From: Primorskyibacter flagellatus
GTDB lineage: Bacteria > Pseudomonadota > Alphaproteobacteria > Rhodobacterales > Rhodobacteraceae
Direction: 5' to 3'
DNA: 64,000 bases
Assembly (NCBI RefSeq): GCF_014638275.1
Contig: NZ_BMFJ01000002.1
Coordinates: 1-64,000 of the forward strand
Shown: one piece after another, positions 41,384 to 49,910 of the stretch
How positions within the stretch are numbered: the stretch's first letter is position 1
Layout: each line of letters begins with the position of its first letter
Notes under the pieces: model-generated
What the model saw: the letters and a program-made list of their open reading frames with translations, nothing else
Databases searched by the model: none
What the model was told of the DNA's origin: nothing
Position numbers and translations under genes: made by a program

Positions 41384-42699
41384 CAGGCGGAATCGGCCTT
41401 GTCGCCCAGCCGCTCCGCCTTCACCTGAGCGAAGGTCCGGCCGTCGCCGTCGAGGATTGCGTCCTTGCCGGTCTCGGCCTGCCAGCGCTCCACGGCGACA
41501 TCGATGTAGGCTGGGCTGATCTCCATCGCGAAGACGCGGCGGCCATTGGCCTCGCCCGCCATGATCTGAGAACCCGAGCCGGAGAACGGCTCGTAGCAGA
41601 GGCCGCCCCGCACCACATGCTGGCGCATCGGGATGCCAAACGCGTCGAGCGGCTTCGGCGTCGGGTGGTCGGGCCGCTCGTCCTTGGCGAAGGACGACAT
41701 CTCCCAGGTCGAGGGCAGCGTCTGCTCGGCCACCTTCGGCGGGCGGTTCGGGCGGCGCCAGCCCATGAAGCAGGGTTCGTGCTTCCAGAGGTAGTGCGAT
41801 CGGGTCAGGACGCCCCGGTCCTTCACCCAGATGATCTGCTGATGGACGAAGGCGCCCGCCTTTTCCCAGCAGGCTTCCAGCATCGCCTGTCGGCGGGAAG
41901 CGTGCCAGCAGTACCAGGCCGCATCCTCGGTGATCGCCTCGGCGACTGCCGCGGCGATGAAGCCGTCGTACAGCTCGGCCCCCTGCGAACTGTCGTCCCA
42001 GGTGGTGCCGTACGATGCCGACCAGTCCTTGTTTCGCGTCGGGTGGTTGGAGCCGTCGTAGTCGACGAGATACGGCGGATCGGTCGCGAACAGGATCGCA
42101 CGCTCGCCATTCATCAGGCGGCGCACATCGGCAGCGCTGGTGCTGTCGCCGCAGAGCAGGCGATGGTCACCGAGGATCCACAGATCGCCGGTGCGCGACG
42201 CCGGATTGCGGGGCGGTTCGGGGATGGTCACCGGCGGCACGGAGCCCCCGGCGCCACCTTCTTCACCGTCGTCTTCCGCGACGTAGGCCAGCAGCTTGTC
42301 CAGTTCGCCATCGGAAAACCCGACCAGCGACAGGTCGAAGTCTTCGGCAAGCAGATTGTTCAGTTCGGCCGACAGCAGCGCCTCGTCCCAGGTGCCGAGT
42401 TCCGTCAGCTTGTTGTCCGCGATCCGGTACGCCCGCCGCTGCGCCTCGGTCAGGTGCCCGAGCACGATGACCGGCGCCTCGGTCAGCCCGAGCTGCGCCG
42501 CGGCCAGCACGCGCCCATGCCCGGCGATCAGCTCCCCGTCCTCGCCGACGAGGCAGGGCACGGTCCAGCCGAACTCGGCCATGCTGGCCGCGATCTTCGC
42601 GACCTGGTCCGGCCCGTGCGCCTTCGCGTTCTTCGCGTAGGGCTGGAGGCGCGACAGCGGCCACGTCTCGATACGCTCGGGGGCGAAGCTCAGCGTCAT
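41383..42699 (-). CDS. ParB-like domain DNA methyltransferase (adenine/N4 type)
   Basis: A 438-residue fusion. The N-terminal ~130 residues are a ParB/Srx-like domain (LQPYAKNAKAHGPDQVAKIAASM, then DGELIAGHGRVLAAAQLG). The C-terminal part is a beta-class amino-methyltransferase with the catalytic DPPY in FATDPPYLVDYDG and the S-adenosylmethionine site in YEPFSGSGSQIMA. This architecture is widespread in phages as an orphan methylase. ATG 42699 (MTLSF) is preferred over the longer frame beginning at 42771. The stop overlaps the cytosine methyltransferase start. Confidence 0.9.
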   Translation of the reverse strand: MTLSFAPERIETWPLSRLQPYAKNAKAHGPDQVAKIAASMAEFGWTVPCLVGEDGELIAGHGRVLAAAQLGLTEAPVIVLGHLTEAQRRAYRIADNKLTELGTWDEALLSAELNNLLAEDFDLSLVGFSDGELDKLLAYVAEDDGEEGGAGGSVPPVTIPEPPRNPASRTGDLWILGDHRLLCGDSTSAADVRRLMNGERAILFATDPPYLVDYDGSNHPTRNKDWSASYGTTWDDSSQGAELYDGFIAAAVAEAITEDAAWYCWHASRRQAMLEACWEKAGAFVHQQIIWVKDRGVLTRSHYLWKHEPCFMGWRRPNRPPKVAEQTLPSTWEMSSFAKDERPDHPTPKPLDAFGIPMRQHVVRGGLCYEPFSGSGSQIMAGEANGRRVFAMEISPAYIDVAVERWQAETGKDAILDGDGRTFAQVKAERLGDKADSA

Positions 42700-43142
42700 G
42701 GTCGGGTGGTTTCCGATGTGTTGGTGGATGCTGGCCGGATTCCGGACACCGGATGCCGCGCTGGACTCCATGCGGGGTCCAGCGGCGTCCGGGGTATCCG
42801 GCCCAAGGGCCAGCGTTCATTGGGGTTAGTACGGGAGGCGAGTGGATCCGGATTCTGGCTGGCTTCCCAAAAATCCGGCCCTGGCGCTGGCGAAGTCCCG
42901 CGCTTCGCCCGCCAGCATACGAATATCGCGCAGAAGGAACCGCGAAGTCGTCTGAGGGGGGGGCGGGGGCGGACAGCGGCCCGCAAGGAAAGGATCAGCG
43001 CCTTTCCTTTATTAGCGCGCCCCGCCAACGAAAGGATGGTTTCGTTCGGGGCTGCGCCGCGCGCGCCTCTCCCGAGTATATCCACTTTCTAGCCCGGGAG
43101 AGGCGTTTTTGTCTGCGCGAAAAACCTCTACACGAGACTTTC
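42700..43142 (-). other. non-coding region with strong hairpins upstream of the methyltransferase genes
   Basis: About 440 bp without a supportable gene. It contains a near-perfect stem-loop at about 42876-42913. A perfect 9-bp stem has arms at 42985-42993 and 43001-43009. A perfect 10-bp stem has arms GCCTCTCCCG at 43065-43074 and 43095-43104, followed on the plus strand by GTTTTT at 43105-43110. A structured leader, small RNA or origin-like element is possible. Confidence 0.45.
43065..43110 (+). terminator. terminator-like hairpin with T-tract
   Basis: A 10-bp perfect GC-rich stem with a 20-nt loop, followed directly by GTTTTT on the plus strand. This has intrinsic terminator form, but no plus-strand gene lies within 2 kb upstream. 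It may end an unrecognised small RNA or block antisense transcription. On the minus strand it lies downstream of the DUF6362-like gene's end. Confidence 0.4.
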
Positions 43143-43571
43143 CTACAGGCTGCGCGCCAGCTTGATGATCTCGAGGATCGGCAGTTTTCGGTTGAAGGGC
43201 TGCCTGTTGAGGTTCAGCGCGATCAGCGACAGCCCGTAGCGCCAGTGCTGATGCGCAGCGGCGTGGCAGAGACCGACGTGCCAGCAGATGTTCTTCCAGC
43301 GCTCGTCATGCGCCTTCATCCAGACGATCTTGCCGTCGATGGGCTCGAGGCAGTTCGTCCAGGTCAGCGTCTCCTCCATCCGCGCGATGTCCCGCGGCGA
43401 GGGCGAGACGCGCATGGGCTTCGGCTCCTGGCCCACCTTGTCGGCGAAACCGTGGACGATCTCCGGCCATGTGCTGAAGTATCCGTTGCGCCGGGGCTCC
43501 GGCAGACGGCGCAGGATCATCCCCGCCTCGGAGAGCCGCGCCTCCACGTCGGCTGGTGTCCAATGTGTCAT
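43143..43571 (-). CDS. DUF6362-like phage protein
   Basis: A 142-residue protein. It starts THWTPADVEARLSEAGMILRRLPEPRRNGYFSTWPEIVHGF and continues MRVSPSPRDIARMEETLTW with a C-terminal HTH-like stretch (WKNICWHVGLCHAAAHQHWRYGL). This is the DUF6362 pattern, a probable DNA-binding protein near replication genes of alphaproteobacterial prophages. The start overlaps the stop of the small upstream gene by 4 bp. Confidence 0.75.
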   Translation of the reverse strand: MTHWTPADVEARLSEAGMILRRLPEPRRNGYFSTWPEIVHGFADKVGQEPKPMRVSPSPRDIARMEETLTWTNCLEPIDGKIVWMKAHDERWKNICWHVGLCHAAAHQHWRYGLSLIALNLNRQPFNRKLPILEIIKLARSL

Positions 43572-43765
43572 TTCCTCACCTCTCGTTGTGTTGGGCGCGC
43601 GCCGTAGAGACGCTCGCCGAGTTGCCGCACCAGCTCCCGCTCAGGCCAAGTAAGTCTCTGGTCGTCAAGGGAAACTGCGAACACGCGTTGCTCCTTCCAG
43701 CCGTCGCGCTTGACCTGTTCGGGGTTGCGGCGCTCGCCGCCATAGCCACGGGGAAACCGCCTCAT
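43568..43765 (-). CDS. small basic phage protein
   Basis: A 65-residue basic protein (RRFPRGYGGERRNPEQVKRDGW, then LTWPERELVRQLGERLYG). The frame is open further upstream into the RuvC-like gene, but ATG 43765 makes an ATGA overlap with that gene's stop and is preferred. Its own stop overlaps the DUF6362-like start, so it is embedded in a translationally coupled trio. Function unknown. Confidence 0.65.
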   Translation of the reverse strand: MRRFPRGYGGERRNPEQVKRDGWKEQRVFAVSLDDQRLTWPERELVRQLGERLYGARPTQREVRK

Positions 43766-44298
43766 TGCAGGCCCCCCTTGGTCTCCAGCGCCCAGAGCAG
43801 GATCGCGATGGCGTCGGCCTCGTTGTCGTCGGCGGGGCTGAAGCCGCGGGCGCGGGCCGCGGCGATCATCGCCTCCTTGGGCGCGTTGCCCTTGCCCGTG
43901 GCATGGCGCTTGATCGTGCCGACCGGGACGCCCTCGTAGGGAATGCCGCGCAGTTCGGCCCATGCGGTCAGCGTGGCCATCAGCCCACCATAGACATGGG
44001 CGGCGTCGGTGCCGGCGTGACGGCGGACCTCCTCGAACCAGATCGCGGCGACGGGCCCGGACAGCCGGTCGATCTCGGTCAGCCAGTTGGTGAAGCGGAG
44101 ATACCGCATGCCGCCACCGTCGAAGCGGCCCGGGCGGAAGGACACCGTGCCGGAGGTGATCAGCCCGTCGATGCCATGCAGCGCCCAGCCCGTGGTGGTG
44201 CCGAGGTCGAGCGCCAGCATCGCGCGGTTGGCCCGGACGGCGGGTGGCAGATCGGGGATTGCCTCGCGGCGGTGTGTGGCGAGAGTCATGTCAGCCAT
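43762..44298 (-). CDS. RuvC-like Holliday junction/resolvase-fold nuclease
   Basis: A 178-residue protein with an RNase H-fold resolvase pattern: the first Asp in MLALDLGTTTGWAL (Asp31), a Glu pair in IWFEEVRRH (Glu89/90), and a C-terminal acidic site in NEADAIAILLW (Asp162). Phage RuvC-like enzymes cut branched DNA before packaging. The start at MADMTL (44298) is preferred over the upstream in-frame ATG 44418, whose extension is low complexity. Confidence 0.8.
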   Translation of the reverse strand: MADMTLATHRREAIPDLPPAVRANRAMLALDLGTTTGWALHGIDGLITSGTVSFRPGRFDGGGMRYLRFTNWLTEIDRLSGPVAAIWFEEVRRHAGTDAAHVYGGLMATLTAWAELRGIPYEGVPVGTIKRHATGKGNAPKEAMIAAARARGFSPADDNEADAIAILLWALETKGGLQ

Positions 44299-44764
44299 GG
44301 GTGGTCTCCTCTTCTGGTTGGCTGCTCGGGTGGAAGACGACGGCGGTCTGGTGCTTGGCGGTACGGGGCCGCCGTCGTCGGATCGGGTGTTTTGGGCGGG
44401 GTTGAGCCACGCGCGCAAACCCCTGGGGGTGGGCGTGGGAGAACCCGCCTGCGGCGTTCTCCCCCACCCCCGTAGGGGGTGGTTTCACCCCCGAAACTGG
44501 AAAACTGCATCAACACACTGATAGGAATAGGGAATTCCAGTATCGGGAGGGTGCTTTCGCCTGACTCGCCCGAAACTGGTTGCAGCGTAGCGGTTGCGGC
44601 ATCAGCGCAATCCTGCGGGGGCAGTTTCGGAAGCGGGCCGAAACTGGCCAGGTCGGACGCGTGCGAGCTTCTGCGTGAGGGTGGCGGGGCAGTTTCGGCA
44701 AGGCCCCGCATCTGGTTCAAACTGGCCCCTGCGTAATTCTGCGCGAAGCGATCTGCGGGGGCGA
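44299..44764. other. non-coding region between RuvC-like and primase-helicase genes
   Basis: 466 bp without a supportable gene. It begins with two adjacent GC-rich stem-loops in 44431-44482; one has arms CCACCCCC and GGGGGTGG around a GTA loop, and could terminate transcription. The rest holds the repeat cluster at 44491-44725. Confidence 0.5.
44491..44725. repeat. cluster of six CCGAAACTGG-type repeats (iteron-like)
   Basis: Copies of CCGAAACTG(G/C) lie at 44491-44500, 44570-44579 and 44638-44647 on the plus strand, and at 44622-44630 and 44690-44698 on the minus strand. A weaker copy (TTCAAACTGG) is at 44716-44725. Arrays like this serve as binding sites for replication initiators or repressors. 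It lies directly after the primase-helicase gene, so an origin is the first guess. Confidence 0.6.
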
Positions 44765-47056
44765 TCATGGCCGTTCCCCCTCTGGGTAGACCCAGACCTG
44801 AGGGTTTTCGACCTCGAGCAGCGCTCCGGTCTGCGGCGATTTGTAGTGGGTGGGCAGCACCGCGATGCTGGCGGCTGTGACCTCGCCGGTCGCCGGATCG
44901 ACATCTTCGCCGTCCGTGGGCATGACCATTCCCTCGACGCAGAGGTATCCGAAGCGCGATCGCGAAGGCCCGAGCCCATAGGGGGCGACGTCGCGGATGA
45001 ACTTGATGGCGCCCTTGGTGGCCTGCACCGCGATCCGGTCGCGGATCGTGTCCTTGCCGCCCAGACCGCCCTTGTTCTCGAAGGCCTCAGCGAACTGGTT
45101 GATGGTGTAGAGCCGTCCCTCGGCCGCCTCCTCGATCAGGATCGAGAGGATCACGTCCCGCTTGCGATCGCGCTCGGCGTCATGCTTCGCACCGACTTCA
45201 GGGCGCACGAGACGCTCGTTCATGGGGTTCAGTTCGGCCCATTTGCCGTTGACCTTGTCCACGAGCTTGGCGGGCAGCGCGGGGCCATTGCGCAGCTCGA
45301 TCTCGAGGCGGCGCTGGGTCGAATCCTCCTCCGGCCGGTGCAGGATCAGGCCGGTGGTGTAGAAGCCCCTGAGCGCGCTGGCGCCCGAGAGGGCGAGGAA
45401 CTGATCTTCCTTCACCTGGTGCTTCGAGAGCTTCTTGGTGTGGTGGACCAGGATGACGCCGCAGTCGGGATTGACGTGGTCGCGCAGTACCTCGACCCGG
45501 TCCTTCAGGAAGAACATCATCGCGGCGTTGTCGTTCTCGCCGCCGCCGTCCGGCCCGCCGTCGAAGAGGTTCCGGATCGGGTCGATGCAGAGGATGTCGA
45601 GTGGGGCGTCGGGGAACGCGGCCCTGATCGCCTCGGCCACGCGCGCGCTGCCCTCGGCATCGAGCAGCATCCGCAGCTTCGGCGTGACGATCAGGTTGTC
45701 GCGCGCGGCCGCGATCAGCTCGGGCGGCAGGCCGATCTGCTGCATGCGTTCGCGCAGGTAGTGGTACTGGATCTCGGCCTGCAGGTAGAAGATCCGCAGC
45801 GGCCGTGGCGGAGTGAAGCCGAGGAAGGGCACGCCCGCCGCCATGTGCACGAGCAAGGCGATCAGAAGGTCGCTCTTGCCGACCTTGGGCGCGCCGCCCA
45901 GCACCAGAAGCCCGCCCGGCGTCAACACGCGCGGGCCGATGATGTCGTCGGGCATCGGGCTCGTGTCGTCGAGAAGCGCGCCCAGCGTGAAGGTGGGCAG
46001 GTCAGTTTGCGCGGGCGCCGCACTGTCGAGGCGGATCAGCGGCGGCCCGTGCCGTTTGATGTGCAGCTCCCACAGCCGGTTCGTCTCGCGCTTCAGCCGG
46101 TCGAGCGGCCAGGCGGGGCGCAGCATCGCAGCGTTGTAGCCGCAGATCGCCGTCCAGCCCTCGTCCATCGAGATCCGGCCCTCGTGGACCAGCCGCAGGA
46201 AATAGCCGATGGCGGCAGAGGCGCCCTCGAAGCGGGACCACTCGTCCGTGCCGCCCTCAAGCACCAGCGTCACCAGCACGTCGCCGATGGCGGGTTTCTC
46301 GCGGGACTCGGCCGTCGCCATGCCGACGCCGGGCATGGGCGGCATGTCGGCGACGCGCTCGGCCATCTCGGCGAGATCGACCTCGAGTTCGGTCGCCTCG
46401 CGGATCTGCACCAGCCGCGTGAGCCCTCCCTTGTGATAGACGGTGCCGGGCACCCGGATCGGCTGGTGGGCCGAGCGGAAATGCGTGTCGCCGCCCACCT
46501 TCAGCGCGATCTCGCCGCGAAGCTGGCAGAGCCGGGCGAGATCGGCCCCCTCCGCGGGCTCGGTCAGCTTCCACCAGATATGGAGCTTGGTCGCGCCCTC
46601 GGGCGTGCGCCCGCCGCTCTCGACGATCAGGGTCGGTCGCCCGAGGTGGTGGACGAGGTGATCGAGCTTGGCCGGGATGTCGCCCGAGTCGAGGTCGACC
46701 ACGAGGCTCTGCATCTGCAGGACGTCCGCGGCGCGGGCCTGACCCGTTTCCGCGACCGTGCCGGGGATGACATAAACTGCCGCGCCCTCGCGCGCGGCCC
46801 AGCCCGCGAAGGTGGCGAGCTTCTCGGGCGCGGTGGCGTCCGCGTCGATCCAGATGTTGTGCGGGCGCCCTTCCTTGCCCTGACCCTTGTCGACGAAACC
46901 GCGGACCGGGATTAGGCCCTCGCAATAGCCGAAGACCACGTCGACGAAGCGAGCGATCTGGCCTGCATCCGGTTCGACGGCGAAGGGATCGTCCAAGGGC
47001 GCCGCGTCGTTGAAATCGCGCCAGGGGTTGAAGTGGATGATGTTGTCGTCGCTCAT
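44765..47056 (-). CDS. phage primase-helicase (prim/pol-like plus RepA-type AAA ATPase)
   Basis: A 763-residue replication protein. The N-terminal ~250 residues resemble a primase/RepB-type domain (MQSLVVDLDSGDIPAKLDHL, then HQPIRVPGTVYHKGG). The C-terminal half is a RecA-fold helicase: Walker A GGAPKVGKSDLLIALL, Walker B LDILCIDPIRNLFD, and a sensor VILVHHTKKLSKHQ. It would prime and unwind DNA at the phage origin. ATG 47056 (MSDDNIIHFN) is preferred over the 15-codon upstream extension. The 4-bp overlap with the Cas4-like gene's stop indicates one operon. Confidence 0.85.
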   Translation of the reverse strand: MSDDNIIHFNPWRDFNDAAPLDDPFAVEPDAGQIARFVDVVFGYCEGLIPVRGFVDKGQGKEGRPHNIWIDADATAPEKLATFAGWAAREGAAVYVIPGTVAETGQARAADVLQMQSLVVDLDSGDIPAKLDHLVHHLGRPTLIVESGGRTPEGATKLHIWWKLTEPAEGADLARLCQLRGEIALKVGGDTHFRSAHQPIRVPGTVYHKGGLTRLVQIREATELEVDLAEMAERVADMPPMPGVGMATAESREKPAIGDVLVTLVLEGGTDEWSRFEGASAAIGYFLRLVHEGRISMDEGWTAICGYNAAMLRPAWPLDRLKRETNRLWELHIKRHGPPLIRLDSAAPAQTDLPTFTLGALLDDTSPMPDDIIGPRVLTPGGLLVLGGAPKVGKSDLLIALLVHMAAGVPFLGFTPPRPLRIFYLQAEIQYHYLRERMQQIGLPPELIAAARDNLIVTPKLRMLLDAEGSARVAEAIRAAFPDAPLDILCIDPIRNLFDGGPDGGGENDNAAMMFFLKDRVEVLRDHVNPDCGVILVHHTKKLSKHQVKEDQFLALSGASALRGFYTTGLILHRPEEDSTQRRLEIELRNGPALPAKLVDKVNGKWAELNPMNERLVRPEVGAKHDAERDRKRDVILSILIEEAAEGRLYTINQFAEAFENKGGLGGKDTIRDRIAVQATKGAIKFIRDVAPYGLGPSRSRFGYLCVEGMVMPTDGEDVDPATGEVTAASIAVLPTHYKSPQTGALLEVENPQVWVYPEGERP

Positions 47057-47811
47057 GCCGACAGACCCCAGCAGCGCTCGGCCCACGGGCAGAACCGGCA
47101 TTCGAAGAAGTCGCGATTGGCCGCGATGCGCGGGAGCAGCTCGCCGGCATCGGTCGCCCGCAGGATCCGCACGCCGCGGTCGGACATGCGCTGCGCGAGG
47201 TCGGCATCGAAGGGCACGAGCTCGTGGTGTAGCTCGGCCGTGTCTTTGTTAATCGCGGTGAAGAGTGCGGGGTTCGCGCTGATGCCCGGCACCGTCGCTT
47301 CCATGTAGGCTTGGTAGAGCGCGATCTGCGCGGCATAGACCGGCTTCGCGACGGTCACGCCCTTGGCCACCGTCTCGCGCCAGTTCTTCGCGTTCATCGT
47401 CTTGCATTCCCATAGCGCCGGGATGCGCAGCCCCAGCGTCGCCGGGGCCTCGGCGACGATCCCGTCGACATGACCGCGGATGCGCCCGGCCGCGACCGAG
47501 AAGCCGAACTGGCCGCCGTCGCGCTTCTGGGTCACCAGATCGATCCCGGTCGCCCGCAGCCAGCGGATGGCAAGATCCTCGAGCTGATGACCGATCGCGA
47601 AGATCCGGAGCGAGCGGCCGGAGAAGTCCTGGCCCTCGTCCTTCGGCGCACCCGCGAACTCGAACTGCAGCGCGCGCTCGCAGGCATGGCCGAGCCGGGA
47701 CGCCCCGAGATAGTCGCGCGGCGGCGTGGTAGCACGTTCAGCCTCGAGCGCGGCGTCCACGGCCGCATTAATCCGGTCGGCGATGCCGGGGCGCTTGTTG
47801 TAGTCTAGCAT
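47053..47811 (-). CDS. Cas4-like PD-(D/E)XK exonuclease with cysteine cluster
   Basis: A 252-residue nuclease. The catalytic triad is visible as Asp116 (HVDGIVAE) and Glu135-Lys137 (LWECKTMN). Four cysteines could hold an iron-sulphur cluster: Cys44 (GHACERA) and the C-terminal C-x2-C-x5-C at 238, 241 and 247. This matches RecB/Cas4-like phage nucleases, which process DNA ends during recombination. ATG 47811 is chosen; the open frame further upstream overlaps another gene. No CRISPR array or other cas gene is present. Confidence 0.82.
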   Translation of the reverse strand: MLDYNKRPGIADRINAAVDAALEAERATTPPRDYLGASRLGHACERALQFEFAGAPKDEGQDFSGRSLRIFAIGHQLEDLAIRWLRATGIDLVTQKRDGGQFGFSVAAGRIRGHVDGIVAEAPATLGLRIPALWECKTMNAKNWRETVAKGVTVAKPVYAAQIALYQAYMEATVPGISANPALFTAINKDTAELHHELVPFDADLAQRMSDRGVRILRATDAGELLPRIAANRDFFECRFCPWAERCWGLSA

Positions 47812-48239
47812 CAGAACGGGATCTCCGACTGGCTGGCGATCTCGGCCATCTCGGCGCGGAAGGCTTCGATGGCGGTGACGATCAGCCGATGCATGTCGCT
47901 CTGCGTCAGCTGTCCCAGCGGCCGGTCCCAGCCGATCCGCTCCATCTCGGGGGCGAGCGCGTGCATGACGGCGAGCAGCGCCTGGGTTTCCTCTTCGGTG
48001 AAATCGACCATGCTCAGTCCTCTCTTTGCTTTGCGGGTGAAGGCCGCCTGGCAGCCCATGGAACAGAACCAGCGGCGGGTTCGGTGAGGCCGCGGCCGGT
48101 GGGGATCGAACCAGCCGAAGCCGCGGGTGCGCGCAGAGCAGACCGCGCAGAGCACCGGGCGCGGATGCCAGAGGCAATCAAAGCCCGGTCGATCCGCAGC
48201 CGCTGCGGACGGGGATGGGATTTGCGCGACATGGCTCAC
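47811..48239 (-). CDS. Cys-rich phage protein (DUF6511-like)
   Basis: A 142-residue protein. The N-terminal half has a zinc-binding cysteine set (CLWHPRPVLCAVCSAR, then WFCSMGCQAAF). The C-terminal half is helical (DFTEEETQALLAVMHALAPEMERIGWDRPLGQL). It could be two genes, since an internal ATG at 48011 begins the helical part, but the whole frame is compact and overlaps its neighbours at both ends. It lies between the helicase and Cas4-like genes and probably acts in replication. Confidence 0.6.
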   Translation of the reverse strand: MSHVAQIPSPSAAAADRPGFDCLWHPRPVLCAVCSARTRGFGWFDPHRPRPHRTRRWFCSMGCQAAFTRKAKRGLSMVDFTEEETQALLAVMHALAPEMERIGWDRPLGQLTQSDMHRLIVTAIEAFRAEMAEIASQSEIPF

Positions 48240-49903
48240 GCCGCCCTCCGCTCGGGCGCGGCCGACATGACGAGACGCCGGATGTCGCGCCGGTTGAACT
48301 GGAAGGTGATCAGCACCGAGGCGCGGTAGCGGGACAGCCCGTAATCCTGCCGCTGCGCGGGCGAGAGGTATTGCAGCTGCTTCTCGGTCGGCGTCTGCGT
48401 CAGCCAGCGCTTCGACTTGAAGGCGCTCTCATCGCTCTCGTGTTCGTTCAGCCAATCGTCGGCCTGCGCGAGGCAGACCGTCCGATCCCCCACGCCGAGA
48501 AGGCAGGTCGGCTGTCCCTTGGCGCCGCCCACGGCATGCCAGCGGCCTTCGAGGAAGAACACGCCGCCCCAGGCGCTGAAGCCGCTGGCCATCAGCGCAG
48601 CATCGTCGCCGAAGAGATCCTCCCAGACGAAACTCGACCGCCTCAGCAGGTCGATCTCGGACATCACGACGCTCTCAAGCGGCGCTGTCACGGACCCGCC
48701 GGGGAACTCGTATCCGCAGATCGGGCACTGCCGTGACGCGAGCGGGATCTCCGCCTCGCATTCCGGACAGGTCTTTGTGGGAGCTTCGCCCGGTGCCGGA
48801 TCGCGGCCATCGAGATCGACGTCCTGCTCCAGCGTGCCATGCGTCAGGCTCGAGATCCCGAAATCCAGCACGATGCAGTCGGTCTTGACGATGCCGGGAT
48901 GCTCGGCCGGATCGACGGTGCGCAGACCGCGCCCGACCATCTGGATCATGGTCGATTTGTAGGAACTCGGTCGCAGCAGCACGACGCAGGAGGTCGGCGG
49001 GTGGTCCCAGCCCTCGGTCAGCACTGCGACATTGACGACGATCTGGCTTTCCCCGGAGGCGTACGCTTCCAGCACCATCTTCCGTTCTGCGGAGCCCATG
49101 TCGCCAAGGACGACGGCGGCCGGGTTTCCGGCCTCGTTGAAGGCGGTCGCCACGTCCATGGCGTGCGCGACCGTCGAGCAGAAGACCACGGTTTGGCGGT
49201 CGCCCGCCTTTTCCTCCCAGTGCCGCACCACTTCCTCGGTGATGGGCGCGCGGTTCATGATCGCTGCGACCGCGCCCATGTCGTAATCGTCGGCGGTCTT
49301 GCGGACGGCGCGCAGCTGGTCCTGCACGCCCACATCGATCACGAAGGTGCGCGGCGGCACGAGGTGACCGGACGCGATCAGCTCGCCCAACCGGACCTGG
49401 TCGGCGACGTTGTCGAAGACCTCGCGCAGCCCCTTCCTGTCGCCCCGGTTCGGCGTCGCCGTGACGCCGAAGATGCGCGCGTCGGGATTGGCGTCGCGCA
49501 CCCGGTCGATGATCCGACGATAGCTCTCGGCCACCGCGTGATGCGCCTCGTCGATCACCAGCAGATCGAGCTTCGGCATGGCCTGCAGATTGGCGGCGCG
49601 CGAAAGCGTCGGCGCCATGGCGAAGGTGACCTGTCCGTTCCAAGACTTGGTCGCGGCATCGACGACGGAGGTCTCCGTGTCGGGATTCACTCGTGCGAAC
49701 TTCGCCCGGTTCTGACTGGTCAGCTCGTCACGATGCGCGAGCACGCAAGCCTTGGCGCTGTCCCCGGTCATCCTTCCGGTGACCGCCGAGAGCATGATCG
49801 TCTTGCCCGCGCCTGTGGGCGCCACGCCCAGCGTGTTGTCGCGGGTCGAGAGCGCAGCGAGGCTGCGCTCCACGAAGAGTTTCTGGCGGGGGCGGAGGAG
49901 CAT
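48236..49903 (-). CDS. phage DEAD/DEAH-box helicase
   Basis: A 555-residue superfamily 2 helicase. Motif I is VAPTGAGKTIML, motif II is LVIDEAHHAV, motif III is FGVTATPNRGD, and motif VI is QMVGRGLRTVD. A zinc ribbon follows (CPECEAEIPLASRQCPICGYEFPGG). The start at 49903 (MLLRPRQKLFVER) is preferred because the upstream frame overlaps the SSB-like gene. It probably unwinds DNA for replication or recombination. Confidence 0.9.
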   Translation of the reverse strand: MLLRPRQKLFVERSLAALSTRDNTLGVAPTGAGKTIMLSAVTGRMTGDSAKACVLAHRDELTSQNRAKFARVNPDTETSVVDAATKSWNGQVTFAMAPTLSRAANLQAMPKLDLLVIDEAHHAVAESYRRIIDRVRDANPDARIFGVTATPNRGDRKGLREVFDNVADQVRLGELIASGHLVPPRTFVIDVGVQDQLRAVRKTADDYDMGAVAAIMNRAPITEEVVRHWEEKAGDRQTVVFCSTVAHAMDVATAFNEAGNPAAVVLGDMGSAERKMVLEAYASGESQIVVNVAVLTEGWDHPPTSCVVLLRPSSYKSTMIQMVGRGLRTVDPAEHPGIVKTDCIVLDFGISSLTHGTLEQDVDLDGRDPAPGEAPTKTCPECEAEIPLASRQCPICGYEFPGGSVTAPLESVVMSEIDLLRRSSFVWEDLFGDDAALMASGFSAWGGVFFLEGRWHAVGGAKGQPTCLLGVGDRTVCLAQADDWLNEHESDESAFKSKRWLTQTPTEKQLQYLSPAQRQDYGLSRYRASVLITFQFNRRDIRRLVMSAAPERRAA

Positions 49904-49910
49904 CGCGCCC

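Noticed and set aside
47053..47811. Presence of a CRISPR-Cas system suggested by a Cas4-like gene
   Set aside because: No repeat-spacer array or other cas gene is seen in the window; Cas4-like nucleases are common in phages.
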